DNA of 64,000 bases from Scytonematopsis contorta HA4267-MV1 (GTDB lineage Bacteria; Cyanobacteriota; Cyanobacteriia; Cyanobacteriales; Nostocaceae): assembly GCA_019359035.1 (NCBI GenBank), contig JAHHIC010000046.1, forward strand, positions 1 to 64,000, read 5' to 3'. The notes below the pieces were generated by a model, which saw nothing but the letters and a program-made list of their open reading frames with translations, searched no databases and was not told the origin of the DNA. Positions 42,521-50,385 of the stretch are shown piece after piece. Positions within the stretch are counted from its first letter, which is position 1; every line of letters begins with the position of its first letter. The position numbers and the translations under genes are program-made.

Positions 42521-42667
42521 CGCGATTTATCGCGTCTATTCAGTTCGTAGAGACGCGATTCATCGCGTCTATCAGCGTCTATCAGTTCGTAGAGACGTGA
42601 TTTATCACGTCTGAAACGCGATTATTGCCTTTGTTGCAGAGCAGAGACGCGATTTATCGCGTCTCTA
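42521..42667. repeat. cluster of GTAGAGACGCGAT-type palindromes
   Basis: At least four members of the palindrome family lie in about 150 nt: 42521-42536, 42547-42571, 42589-42612 and 42643-42667. Arms vary (ACGCGAT or ACGTGAT; centre TT or TC). They fill most of the gap between the RNase gene and rpsR and may reduce readthrough or be cut by RNases. Confidence 0.75.
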
Positions 42668-42701
42668 CAGAGTTTCTGTGACCATCAACCCATTACTATA
42701 T

Positions 42702-42917
42702 TTAGCCTTCCGCGTTAATAAAAGGCAATAACGCTAGGATACGAGCGCGTTTAATTGCTAAAGTCAAATCTCGCTGTTGCTGACATGTCAACCCAGTAAT
42801 CCGACGTGGCAGGATTTTACCCCGCTCAGTAACAAACTTACGCAATAAATCGACATCCTTATAATCGATTGGTTCCCCTGGTTTAATTGGGGACAGACGA
42901 CGACGGTAATAACTCAT
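42702..42917 (-). CDS. rpsR: ribosomal protein bS18
   Basis: The 71-residue protein starts [20 protein letters not shown] and has the signature [21 protein letters not shown] and [19 protein letters not shown]. It is a small-subunit protein that binds next to S6. It begins 2 nt after the L33 stop, so the two are translationally linked, an arrangement common in cyanobacteria. Confidence 0.97.
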   Translation of the reverse strand: MSYYRRRLSPIKPGEPIDYKDVDLLRKFVTERGKILPRRITGLTCQQQRDLTLAIKRARILALLPFINAEG

Positions 42918-42919
42918 CT

Positions 42920-43114
42920 CTACTTGATTTCCTTGTGAACAGTATGTTTGTTGCAGTGAGTGCAGAACTTCTTAAGTTCCAACCTGTTGGTTGTGTTACG
43001 ACGATTTTTGGTCGAAGTATAGCGCGACACACCAGGAGAGCGCTTATCTGGGTTTGAGCGACACTCAGTGCATTCGAGCGTCACAATTATACGAACACCT
43101 TTACCCTTAGCCAT
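42920..43114 (-). CDS. rpmG: ribosomal protein bL33
   Basis: The 64-residue protein starts [20 protein letters not shown] and has the CxxC ...[14 protein letters not shown] pattern, with four cysteines able to bind zinc. It is a large-subunit protein. It leads the L33-S18 pair; the RDD gene is 43 nt upstream on the same strand. Confidence 0.97.
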   Translation of the reverse strand: MAKGKGVRIIVTLECTECRSNPDKRSPGVSRYTSTKNRRNTTNRLELKKFCTHCNKHTVHKEIK

Positions 43115-43157
43115 AATCTTAAAACACTAAAGCTTGGAGAAAATTTAACACAAATTA

Positions 43158-43715
43158 CTATCTTCTCACATTCCGCCCCAAACTTTCAACTATTCGCTTA
43201 ACTTTGAGGTCAAGAGAGTAGCCCCGTTCAGACGAGACTATCATAGTACCAGCATAGCGGTCATGTAAGGCGAGTCTGTACTGCTTGTCAGAAATAGCAG
43301 CACCACAGTCAACAATTAGGGGAATCACTAGCAGTATAGCAGTCGGATTCAACCAAATATTCCCCAGGGCAATAGACACCAAAAGCGCACCAACTCCAAT
43401 AATAGACTCCCGCTTAAATAAGGAGAGTAAATCAGGAATCCTTGTGCGCTCGTCGTTAGCTTCCAAAACTTTCGTATCAAAAGCCCAACGGCCTAAACTC
43501 TGCCCACGATTGTTATACACTACCAATACCCTAAATACCAACCAACTACAAATAAAAACCAATATTTGGGTAAATTGGATGCCTATACTATTGCTTCCTA
43601 ACAGAGAACTTATTAGCCAGACAGTGAAGAAATCTAGACCCAAAGCCATTGCACGTCGGGAGATTTCGGCTTTAGGTAAATATCTTTCGTCGTTGGGTAC
43701 TCTTTCTATAGTCAT
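43158..43715 (-). CDS. RDD family membrane protein
   Basis: The 185-residue protein has the RDD signature ISRRAMALGLDFFTVWLI near the start, three or four membrane helices (about 28-45, 55-70, 110-150), and GQSLGRWAFDTKVLEAND, the loop seen in RDD proteins. Some RDD proteins are sodium/proton exchangers, most are uncharacterised. It precedes rpmG on the same strand with a 43-nt gap and may share its transcript. Confidence 0.82.
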   Translation of the reverse strand: MTIERVPNDERYLPKAEISRRAMALGLDFFTVWLISSLLGSNSIGIQFTQILVFICSWLVFRVLVVYNNRGQSLGRWAFDTKVLEANDERTRIPDLLSLFKRESIIGVGALLVSIALGNIWLNPTAILLVIPLIVDCGAAISDKQYRLALHDRYAGTMIVSSERGYSLDLKVKRIVESLGRNVRR

Positions 43716-44161
43716 AAGAATATTTAATTTATTAAGATAAGGGATTTAGCATAGTCATACATCAATATTAAGGTTTGGTCTGGGGCTGCGACAGGACAAT
43801 AACAAAACAACAACAAAATGTAGAACTTCCAAAAAATAAATTCTACTCTCTTGTGGGGTGGGCATCCTTGCCCGCCTGCTCATAGCAAATAAAGGAACAA
43901 CTATAAGCCCCATAGCAAATAAAGGAACAACTATAAGCTCCATAGCAAACAAAGGAACAACTATAAGCCCCATAGCAAAGGACGGGCTGGAAGCCCATCC
44001 CACAAAAAGTAGTTAGGGCTTTTTTTAATTTGGCAGCCCCTTAACGACAAAAGGCGAGCAAGATTTTATGACAGAACGCGAGCAAGATGCGAGCCGAAGT
44101 GGCACGCCGCGCGAACGCACTACAATAGAAACAAGGTATACCAGCAAGGGATATATTAAAA
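43716..44161. other. 446-nt non-coding region filled by a compound repeat
   Basis: It contains the inverted GTGGGGTGGGCATCC pair around a 30-bp tandem array (43853-44003). To the right, 44050-44140 is moderately GC-rich with no gene. An open frame of 82 codons spanning the array is not regarded as a gene. Confidence 0.6.
43853..44003. repeat. inverted GC-rich unit enclosing three 30-bp tandem repeats
   Basis: The left unit (43853-43876) and right unit (43980-44003) are imperfect complements. Between them CATAGCAAATAAAGGAACAA plus CTATAAGCCC repeats three times (43881, 43911, 43941) and begins a fourth. The solo unit at 6738 belongs to the same family. Confidence 0.8.
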
Positions 44162-44347
44162 ATGACAACCAAAGAGAAGATAATTCAGGAATTAGAAGAA
44201 ATACCAGAGTCGATGTTAGAGCAAGTACTTAAGTACCTAAATCAACTGAAAAATGAGGAGCAACAATTAGAAGAAAAGGCTTGGCAAGCTTATCTGAAAT
44301 CGAAACAAGAAAGAGAGGAGGTTTACCGTCGTCTTGCAAACTCCTAG
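44162..44347 (+). CDS. small antitoxin-like protein (DUF2281-like), orphan
   Basis: The 61-residue acidic helical protein starts MTTKEKIIQELEEIPESMLE and continues VLKYLNQLKNEEQQLEEKAW. Proteins of this look often serve as antitoxins upstream of RelE- or PIN-type toxins, but the next gene is moeA, 66 nt on. It may be a leftover antitoxin. The assignment is by pattern, not by a secure family match. Confidence 0.55.
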   Translation: MTTKEKIIQELEEIPESMLEQVLKYLNQLKNEEQQLEEKAWQAYLKSKQEREEVYRRLANS

Positions 44348-44413
44348 TTTTCTTAGCAAACGAGTAGTCATTAGACGTGAAAAAATAGAGGTGTTTTCTC
44401 GGAGTGCGTTCCC

Positions 44414-45673
44414 ATGCTACCAGTCAGCGAAGCAGAAGCAATAATATCCAACCTAGTTCACCCTTTAAACAGCGAACAGGATACAGAAATAGTAGACTTA
44501 CTAACAGCAGACGGTCGCATACTAGCAAAACCCGCAATCAGCCAACTAGACTTTCCCCATTGGGATAACTCAGCAATGGATGGGTATGCTGTCAGGTATG
44601 AGGACGTACAGCAAGCAAACGCTGAAAAGTCAGCCGTTTTACAAATAATCGAAGAAATTCCCGCAGGTTACCAGCCTCAAGCTACTATCCAAAAAGGACA
44701 AGCAGCACGAATTTTTACTGGAGCTGTAATGCCTAATGGTGCTGACACAATCGTCATACAAGAAAATACCAACAGAGAAAATAATCAGGTTTCTATTCTT
44801 GTAACCCCAAAACCACAAGAGTTTGTCAGAAAACGAGCATCTTTTTATCAAGCAGGTTCAGAGTTATTGCCTCAAGGGATAAAACTCAACGCTCCAGAAA
44901 TAGCCGTATTAGCCGCAGCGCAATGTAATCAATTCAGCGTTTACCGCAAAGCCAGAGTAGCAATTTTATCTACTGGTGACGAACTAGCAAAAGTCAATGA
45001 GCCACTACAACCAGGACAAATAGTAGATTCCAATCAATATGCTTTAGCCACCTTAGTAAGACAAGCAGGTGCAGAAGCGTTAATGTTAGGAATTGTTAAG
45101 GATGAACCAGAAATATTAAAGCAGACAATCACACAAGCTTTGAGTAATGCCGATATCGTAATTTCTTCCGGTGGAGTATCAGTAGGAGAATACGATTATG
45201 TCGAAAAAATTTTAGACTCCTTAGGTGGAAAAATCCACATTCGTGCAGTCAAAATGAAACCAGGAAAACCCCTTACCGTAGCATCTTTCCCCCCCACTCC
45301 CCACTCCCCACTCCCAACTCCCCACTCCAAACTCTACTTCGGATTACCAGGAAATCCAGTTTCCGCATTAGTAACTTTTTGGAGATTTGTTTTACCAGCA
45401 ATTAAAAAATTATCAGGGATTAAATCAGGTTGGGAACCGACTTTTATTAAAGCGAAAACCAGTTATGAATTACGCTCTGATGGAAAGCGGGAAAGTTTTG
45501 TTTGGGGTAAATTAAGTGTAGTTGATAGTGTTCATCAGTTTGATTTAGCAGGTGGAACTCAAGCTTCGGGAAATTTAATTAATTTAGCTCAAACTAATGC
45601 TCTAGCTGTTTTACCTGTGGGAACCACGTTAATTACACAAGGTAATGAAGTTGAGGTTTTGAAAGTTGACTAA
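44414..45673 (+). CDS. moeA: molybdopterin molybdotransferase MoeA with an in-frame repeat insert
   Basis: The 419-residue enzyme inserts molybdate into adenylated molybdopterin, the last step of molybdenum cofactor synthesis. Signature segments are FPHWDNSAMDGYAVRYEDV, GQAARIFTGAVMPNGADTIV, RVAILSTGDELAKVNEPLQP, SSGGVSVGEYDYVEKIL and GLPGNPVSALVTFWRF. Between KMKPGKPLTVASF and KLYFGLPGNP lie about 13 residues, PPTPHSPLPTPHS, encoded by a CCCCACT heptamer array. The insert is in a loop near the active site but the frame and motifs are intact, so the enzyme is probably functional. Confidence 0.92.
   Translation: MLPVSEAEAIISNLVHPLNSEQDTEIVDLLTADGRILAKPAISQLDFPHWDNSAMDGYAVRYEDVQQANAEKSAVLQIIEEIPAGYQPQATIQKGQAARIFTGAVMPNGADTIVIQENTNRENNQVSILVTPKPQEFVRKRASFYQAGSELLPQGIKLNAPEIAVLAAAQCNQFSVYRKARVAILSTGDELAKVNEPLQPGQIVDSNQYALATLVRQAGAEALMLGIVKDEPEILKQTITQALSNADIVISSGGVSVGEYDYVEKILDSLGGKIHIRAVKMKPGKPLTVASFPPTPHSPLPTPHSKLYFGLPGNPVSALVTFWRFVLPAIKKLSGIKSGWEPTFIKAKTSYELRSDGKRESFVWGKLSVVDSVHQFDLAGGTQASGNLINLAQTNALAVLPVGTTLITQGNEVEVLKVD
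45289..45331. repeat. CCCCACT heptamer array inside moeA
   Basis: Six seven-base units (CCCCACT and CCCAACT), encoding PTPHSPLPTPHS, lie in frame within moeA. Two such 7-mers do not keep frame, so three (21 bp) is the coding unit that keeps it. Confidence 0.85.
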
Positions 45674-45707
45674 TTTACAACCTTCTTTAATTTTTGAGGT
45701 AATGGCA

Positions 45708-45923
45708 ATGAAATTATTAAATGTTGTGGCTCTTCTTGAAGACCTACCAGAATTAGGACTATATCGTGGTCAAGTTGGAACAATAGTAGAAGAATATGAA
45801 CCAGACGTGTTTGAAGTGGAATTCAGTGATTCAACAGGACGTGCTTATGCCATAGAAACCTTAAATGCAAATCAGCTAATGCTTTTGTATTATCAAGCAA
45901 TTGGCGAAAAAGCATTGGTTTAA
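45708..45923 (+). CDS. DUF4926 family small protein
   Basis: The 71-residue protein starts MKLLNVVALLEDLPELGLYR and ends LNANQLMLLYYQ, with GQVGTIVEEYEPDVFEVEF in the middle; this is the DUF4926 pattern. GAGGT at 45696-45700 lies seven nt before the ATG at 45708 and supports this start over ATG 45702 or an earlier in-frame codon at 45666. It begins 34 nt after moeA and is probably co-transcribed. Function is unknown; such genes occur near toxin-antitoxin systems. Confidence 0.78.
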   Translation: MKLLNVVALLEDLPELGLYRGQVGTIVEEYEPDVFEVEFSDSTGRAYAIETLNANQLMLLYYQAIGEKALV

Positions 45924-45924
45924 A

Positions 45925-46587
45925 CTAGTACACCCTACTCCCCACTCCCCTATTTATCCAAATCCCTCTCAACCCAGCAGCCTTTGCACCGTGGTAGTCT
46001 TCCTTAACACTATCACCTATGTGCCAAGCATCTTGGGGTAAACAATTGTGTTTTTCTAATGCCGCAGTAAAAATTTTGGTATCTGGTTTCGCATACCCCA
46101 CTTGAGTACAAATAGTAATAGTACTAAAAAATTCTCGCAGTCCTAAGGCTTGCAAAACTGAATATATCCGAGAGTCAAAATTAGATAGTATCCCCAATTG
46201 AATTCCCATATTTCGCCATTTTTCCAAACATGGTAAAACATCAGGGTAAACAAACCAGGGGTCAGCAGTGCCAAAATGTATATACAGTTCGCTAAAAAAA
46301 TCTGTAAAGTCAGGAAATAATTCTAGACTCTCTGTTCTTTCAAAAGTATTGCTCGCAACCCGAAACCACCATTCAAATTCACGCTGGGGTATATCTTCTT
46401 CTTCCGCATCAGGGAATATTGGTGGTGGTGCAGCTTTAAAGCTATGGTAAAACGCCTTATCTATATCTTGTGGAGAAACAGTAACACCAAATTCCTGTGC
46501 TACTTGACTATATATTTCTCCAACACTCCCTTTAATACCAAATATTGTACCAGCAGCATCCAAAAAAATTACTTTCGGCGGTTTCAT
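45925..46587 (-). CDS. HAD-superfamily hydrolase (subfamily IA)
   Basis: The 220-residue protein starts MKPPKVIFLDAAGTIFGIKG. It carries HAD motifs: I (FLDAAGTI; the first Asp is the nucleophile, and the usual second Asp is Ala-Gly here), II (GILSNFD), III (Lys in GYAKPDTKIF) and IV (HIGDSVKEDYHGAKAAG). Substitution of the second aspartate (DAAGT for DxDGT) is common in HDHD3-like members. Likely a small-molecule phosphatase; substrate unknown. Its stop is 2 nt beyond the DUF4926 stop, on the opposite strand. Confidence 0.82.
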   Translation of the reverse strand: MKPPKVIFLDAAGTIFGIKGSVGEIYSQVAQEFGVTVSPQDIDKAFYHSFKAAPPPIFPDAEEEDIPQREFEWWFRVASNTFERTESLELFPDFTDFFSELYIHFGTADPWFVYPDVLPCLEKWRNMGIQLGILSNFDSRIYSVLQALGLREFFSTITICTQVGYAKPDTKIFTAALEKHNCLPQDAWHIGDSVKEDYHGAKAAGLRGIWINRGVGSRVY

Positions 46588-46620
46588 CTAAAAATTAATT
46601 TACTATCTAAAAAGATAAAA

Positions 46621-48156
46621 TTATTGTAATTCGTTCTGACTTTGGTTGGTGACAGCCGTGAACACATCACTTTTCCCTAAACTACTTAGTAAACGTGTTC
46701 TTTCCAAACTTTTGAGAATGCGCGTTACCAGTTCTGGTCCGATGATAGGTAAATTAATATAGTCGTCAGCACCAATAGCAAATACTTGATGTATAGTTTC
46801 TGCATCTGTAGTGTTTCCCAAAAATAAAACAGGCAGGCTGTTCCAAAGTGGATGATTACGGAGTAGCTGACATAACTCAATACCACTTATCTCTGTATAT
46901 TCTACATTTAGAACAATCAACTCCGGTTGTTCTGCTGCGAGGATATCCCAGAAGTGTAATGGATTATCTAGAGTATAAACTCGGCAGTTACAAGGCGTAA
47001 GTAATTCCGCGACTGTGGATAAAAACTCAGTATCGTGGTCTACAATTAGCACTTTCGCTTCGGAGTCACGTAAAACCGATTGCAATTCCTCACTTACGGG
47101 GTTTTGTGGTATTTCCTGAATTTCGCCCAGATTTATTTGTTCAAATTCTTGACGCAATGCAGTAACTAGGTCAGATAAATGCTGCGCTTGCTCTTGAGAT
47201 ATAAATTCTTGACCTTGAAACAAAATTTCTATTTCATGAGCTAAACTAGAGCCTCGGTTAGAGCCAAACATACCCAGAGTACCCACTAGTTTGTGTGCTT
47301 CTTGTTCAGCTTTAACTCGTAGTTTTCTTCTTAGCTCATTTCTTAGCAACTGGGTTGTCGCTTCTTCTAACAAAGTAATGCGTTGCCCAGTTTTCTCTTT
47401 ACCCCGTTGCCAAATTTTCTGTATGCTATCAGTTTTTACTTTTGGGATTTTTAATTGAAAATTCTCGAATTGTTCTAGCTTCTCCTTTGACCTGAGACGA
47501 TAACCCATCCCGTAAATACTTTCTATAGGGTCTTTTGGAACCCCTGATGACCTAAGCTTCATCCGCAATCCTTTAAGATGAGACCTCACAGTATCCTCTG
47601 TGGGAGGTTCTTCAAAAGACCAGACATTCTCTATCAAAGCACCACAGCTAAATATCCGTTGTTGATTACGAAGAAAAAGTTCTAGTAGCGCGTATTCCTT
47701 TGGGGTCAAATGTACTGGTTGCTCTTGCCAAGTAACTGCACAACTGCTAGGGTCAAGTCGCAAAAAACTCCACTCCAGAATAGGTCGAGAAGTTAAACCT
47801 CCCCGACGCATCAGCGCACGAATACGCGCTAATAACTCGTTGATATCAAAAGGTTTAGCAAGATAATCATCAGCACCAGCATCTAAGCCCGTGACTTTAT
47901 TAGTACTGTTATTATGGGCAGTTAGTAAAATTATTGGTGTATAGTTTCCTTGAGAACGCAAGCGTCGGCAAAGACTAATTCCGTCGAGCTTTGGCAGCAT
48001 CACATCTAATATAATTAAGTCATAGTTAAAAGATAGCAGTACATTCCAAGCCGCTTCTCCATCTACGACAACATCAATATTATGATGCTGACTACTTAGG
48101 ACTTCTGTAAGCAACTCAGCAGTTATTTGGTTATCTTCTACTACGAGAATTTTCAT
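46621..48156 (-). CDS. multi-domain response regulator REC-wHTH-Hpt-REC
   Basis: The 511-residue protein has a receiver (residues 1-118, Asp in LIILDVMLPKLDG), an OmpR-type winged helix (about 128-222, ending YGMGYRLR), an Hpt-like helical part (AHKLVGTLGMFGSN near 288) and a second receiver (about 366-490, Asp replaced in LIVLNVEYTEISG, where Asn sits at the phospho-acceptor position). A DNA-binding regulator with built-in phosphotransfer may relay between domains or integrate two inputs. The second receiver appears unable to be phosphorylated. No kinase is adjacent. Confidence 0.85.
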   Translation of the reverse strand: MKILVVEDNQITAELLTEVLSSQHHNIDVVVDGEAAWNVLLSFNYDLIILDVMLPKLDGISLCRRLRSQGNYTPIILLTAHNNSTNKVTGLDAGADDYLAKPFDINELLARIRALMRRGGLTSRPILEWSFLRLDPSSCAVTWQEQPVHLTPKEYALLELFLRNQQRIFSCGALIENVWSFEEPPTEDTVRSHLKGLRMKLRSSGVPKDPIESIYGMGYRLRSKEKLEQFENFQLKIPKVKTDSIQKIWQRGKEKTGQRITLLEEATTQLLRNELRRKLRVKAEQEAHKLVGTLGMFGSNRGSSLAHEIEILFQGQEFISQEQAQHLSDLVTALRQEFEQINLGEIQEIPQNPVSEELQSVLRDSEAKVLIVDHDTEFLSTVAELLTPCNCRVYTLDNPLHFWDILAAEQPELIVLNVEYTEISGIELCQLLRNHPLWNSLPVLFLGNTTDAETIHQVFAIGADDYINLPIIGPELVTRILKSLERTRLLSSLGKSDVFTAVTNQSQNELQ

Positions 48157-48637
48157 GAATGCTGCTGGTTATTAGTTTATTTTTATTTAAATAAAAATAA
48201 TTTTTCTTATAGCCCCTTAATGGTAATATTTTTTTCTTAAGCGCAAATTAAGGAGATTTTAAATATGCTGACTGATGACTGTTGACTGTTGACTGTTGAC
48301 TGATGACTGATGACTGTTGACTGATGACTGATGACTGTTAACTGCGAATTGCGAATTGCGAATTGCGAATTGCTTACTCCCTATTCCCCGACAGAGATTT
48401 TGGTGAAGGGCATGTACCAGTGGTTAAACTGACATATGAGAGCCACACCAAGCATATGGATTAGCTTTATCTTTTTCACAAGAACAATTAGTCAACTTAT
48501 CTCTTGCAGAACATTTGTTCTACAATCTATAATTTTTTACACTGGCAAAAAATACCAGGGTTTTTGCATCTGCTTGATGAGAGTTAAGAGACACCACACT
48601 AGAAAAAGCATCCTCTTTATTCAGGGAGGAGTTAAGT
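48157..48637. other. non-coding region with mixed heptamer arrays
   Basis: Heptamer arrays fill 48267-48373. Further right (48436-48637) the sequence is AT-rich and open in one frame but lacks a convincing protein; it should carry the promoter of the gene at 48638, whose GGAGG site is at 48626-48630. Confidence 0.5.
48267..48373. repeat. compound array: GACTGTT/GACTGAT then GCGAATT heptamers
   Basis: Roughly eleven GACTGTT or GACTGAT units run to about 48344, then four GCGAATT units, then a CCCTATTCCCC fragment. Three heptamer types are adjacent, implying nested or successive insertion. Confidence 0.8.
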
Positions 48638-49075
48638 ATGCATCTTAAACACAAAATTTCCAAGTCTCTTTATCAAGCAGTTCGGGAAAAATATGAATGC
48701 GGACTATACAGAGACGCCATACTAGCAGCGACCTTTCACTTACAGGAATGCATCAGGATGAAAGCTAACTTAGCGACCGAGCAAATTGTAGCGAACCCCC
48801 TGGATAGCATTAATCAGGTGTTTGGTATGCCGAAACCGCTGATTCAAGTCAATAACATGAATACTGTTGCCGAGATTTATGAACAAATGGGATTTGAACA
48901 AATTTTATTGGGTATATGTCAAGGTATAAGATATTCTCGGGTTCATGGGGAATGCTATGACAATGAAAAGTCGGCAAATGCCTTCATTGTTTTTATAGAC
49001 TACCTCATCAATCGAATTCAAAATAATGCTAATGAGATGATGCAGGAAATAGCAGAAAATCAGCAGCGTGCTTAA
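48638..49075 (+). CDS. TIGR02391-like protein
   Basis: The 145-residue helical protein has LYQAVREKYECGLYRDAILAA, a middle with LDSINQVFG, and FEQILLGICQGIRYSRVHGE, resembling the TIGR02391 family (which has RDAIxxAxxxLE and a GxxxxIRNPxAH motif). Here the motif reads GIRYSRVHGE. The family's role is unclear; members occur near defence loci. It has a good GGAGG ribosome site. A palindrome with T-run follows 17 nt after the stop. Confidence 0.6.
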   Translation: MHLKHKISKSLYQAVREKYECGLYRDAILAATFHLQECIRMKANLATEQIVANPLDSINQVFGMPKPLIQVNNMNTVAEIYEQMGFEQILLGICQGIRYSRVHGECYDNEKSANAFIVFIDYLINRIQNNANEMMQEIAENQQRA

Positions 49076-49092
49076 AACAATTTTTAGCAATT

Positions 49093-49128
49093 GTAGAGAC
49101 GTGATTAATCACGTCTCTACATTTTTTT
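49093..49128 (+). terminator. 28-nt palindrome plus T-run, probable terminator
   Basis: GTAGAGACGTGATT and its exact complement (49093-49120) are followed by ATTTTTTT. Placed 17 nt after the TIGR02391-like gene's stop, it has the form of an intrinsic terminator, and is also a member of the dispersed palindrome family. Confidence 0.7.
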
Positions 49129-49634
49129 GTATTGTATGCGACTAATAGCGCTGATTTTTGTAATTAACATAATAAATATTAATAAATATCAATATATATG
49201 TATTTATGTATAAGCAATCCAGTATTTACTAGGGAAAGTCACAAAAAGTAAAGAAAAAATAGAAATATAAAGTTTGTTAATGAAAATAGACTAAGAAATT
49301 TTTTACCCAAAAGTTGAGTTCGTGTTAGGCTTTGATTATGGTTTGAGGCGAGTTTAAGCATTCGTTGGCAAAGCCGTTGGTCAAGCAATCGTGAAGTATT
49401 GTCAGGTTGCCATCTGCAACGAGGTGGGATAAAGCTAACACCCTAGACTATTGCAGGTACGATGAAGTAATTGAAATAGTTCTTTATCTTTCCTATTCTT
49501 AATGTATTTGAGCTAACTTTTGCTTGTCTTGCGAATACTTGAATCATTTGTAATTTCTACCAAGTTCTCAATTAAGCAAATAATTTATCGAAACTAAATT
49601 TGATAACAATTATTTACTCAGGAATACAACTTTT
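49129..49634. other. 506-nt region upstream of the NYN gene, with candidate structured RNA
   Basis: The first half is AT-rich. From 49321 to 49450 composition is more balanced and several hairpins can be drawn (see 49328). No gene is supported. It must hold the promoter of the NYN gene at 49635. Confidence 0.45.
49328..49420. ncRNA. candidate structured RNA upstream of the NYN gene
   Basis: GGCTTTG (49328-49334) pairs with CAAAGCC (49369-49375), and GTTGC pairs with GCAAC around CATCT (49406-49420). The balanced base composition in an AT-rich gap is what one expects of a stable RNA, but the stems are short and the idea rests on these features only. No known family is recognised. Confidence 0.25.
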
Positions 49635-50255
49635 ATGCAGTTACTTCCACGACCTCAGAGGGAAAATAAATACCTTTCACATTTAGAACCAGACAAGGTA
49701 GAGAGACCACGACCTTTAAGGGTAGAAAAAAATAATTTTCCAGATGAAAATTCACAACGAGAAATAACAGCAGGAAGTCGCGTCGCTGTTTTTATTGATG
49801 GAGCAAATCTATTTTACGCTGCGATGCATCTCCATATCGAAGTTGATTATACAAAATTACTGCGTTGTTTAGCTAAAGAACGGCAACTACTACGAGCCTA
49901 TTTTTATACCGCGATTGATAGTACTAACGATAAGCAGCAAGGCTTCATTTTGTGGATGCGTCGCAATGGCTACCGTGTAGTCGCAAAAGAGTTAATCCAG
50001 TTCCCAGACGGCTCTAAAAAAGCTAGTTTAGATGTAGAAATAGCCGTAGATATGATGACTTTAGCTAAACATTGCGATACTCTGGTGCTTCTCAGCGGTG
50101 ATGGCGATTTAGCTTACGCAGTCGATAACGTTAGCTACCGAGGAGCGCAAGTAGAAGTGGTAAGTTTACGCTCTATGACTAGTGACACTCTTATCAATGT
50201 TGCTGACTGCTATACTGACTTGGAATATCTAAAACCAGAGATTCAAAAAACTTAA
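49635..50255 (+). CDS. NYN-domain (LabA/DUF88-type) putative nuclease
   Basis: The 206-residue protein has a disordered basic start, then the NYN fold from about residue 53: VAVFIDGANLFYAAMHL (catalytic Asp), LDVEIAVDMM and VLLSGDGDLAYAVDNV with further acidic residues. NYN proteins are PIN-like, metal-dependent RNases. LabA-type members affect circadian output and RNA in cyanobacteria. Function here is unknown. The acidic residues needed for catalysis are present. Confidence 0.82.
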   Translation: MQLLPRPQRENKYLSHLEPDKVERPRPLRVEKNNFPDENSQREITAGSRVAVFIDGANLFYAAMHLHIEVDYTKLLRCLAKERQLLRAYFYTAIDSTNDKQQGFILWMRRNGYRVVAKELIQFPDGSKKASLDVEIAVDMMTLAKHCDTLVLLSGDGDLAYAVDNVSYRGAQVEVVSLRSMTSDTLINVADCYTDLEYLKPEIQKT

Positions 50256-50308
50256 CTATATCAGCAAAAACATTCATCAAAAAATACAGCTAATCTACCT
50301 ATTAATCT

Positions 50309-50373
50309 GTAGACGCGATGTAGAGACGCGATGTAGAGACGCGATGTAGAGACGCGATTAATCGCGTCTCTAC
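50309..50373. repeat. 13-bp tandem repeat leading into a 28-nt palindrome
   Basis: GTAGAGACGCGAT is repeated with a period of 13 (about four copies) and runs into a perfect palindrome, GTAGAGACGCGATT plus its complement, at 50346-50373. The tandem unit is one arm of the palindrome. It ends 13 nt from the LysR gene stop and may act as a terminator for both convergent genes. Confidence 0.85.
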
Positions 50374-50385
50374 GGAAAACAGGTA

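Noticed and set aside
43755-44003. 82-codon minus-strand frame with repeated LIVVPLFAM segments
   Set aside because: It is the translation of the 30-bp tandem repeat and flanking inverted unit; the period is a multiple of three so the frame stays open without selection.
48436-48648. 70-codon plus-strand frame before the TIGR02391-like gene
   Set aside because: It overlaps the next gene's start and lacks protein-like features; the strong ribosome site belongs to the gene at 48638.
49321-49450. tRNA or other known RNA gene upstream of the NYN gene
   Set aside because: No acceptor-stem pairing or T-loop GTTCGA motif could be fitted; listed only as a weak structured-RNA candidate.
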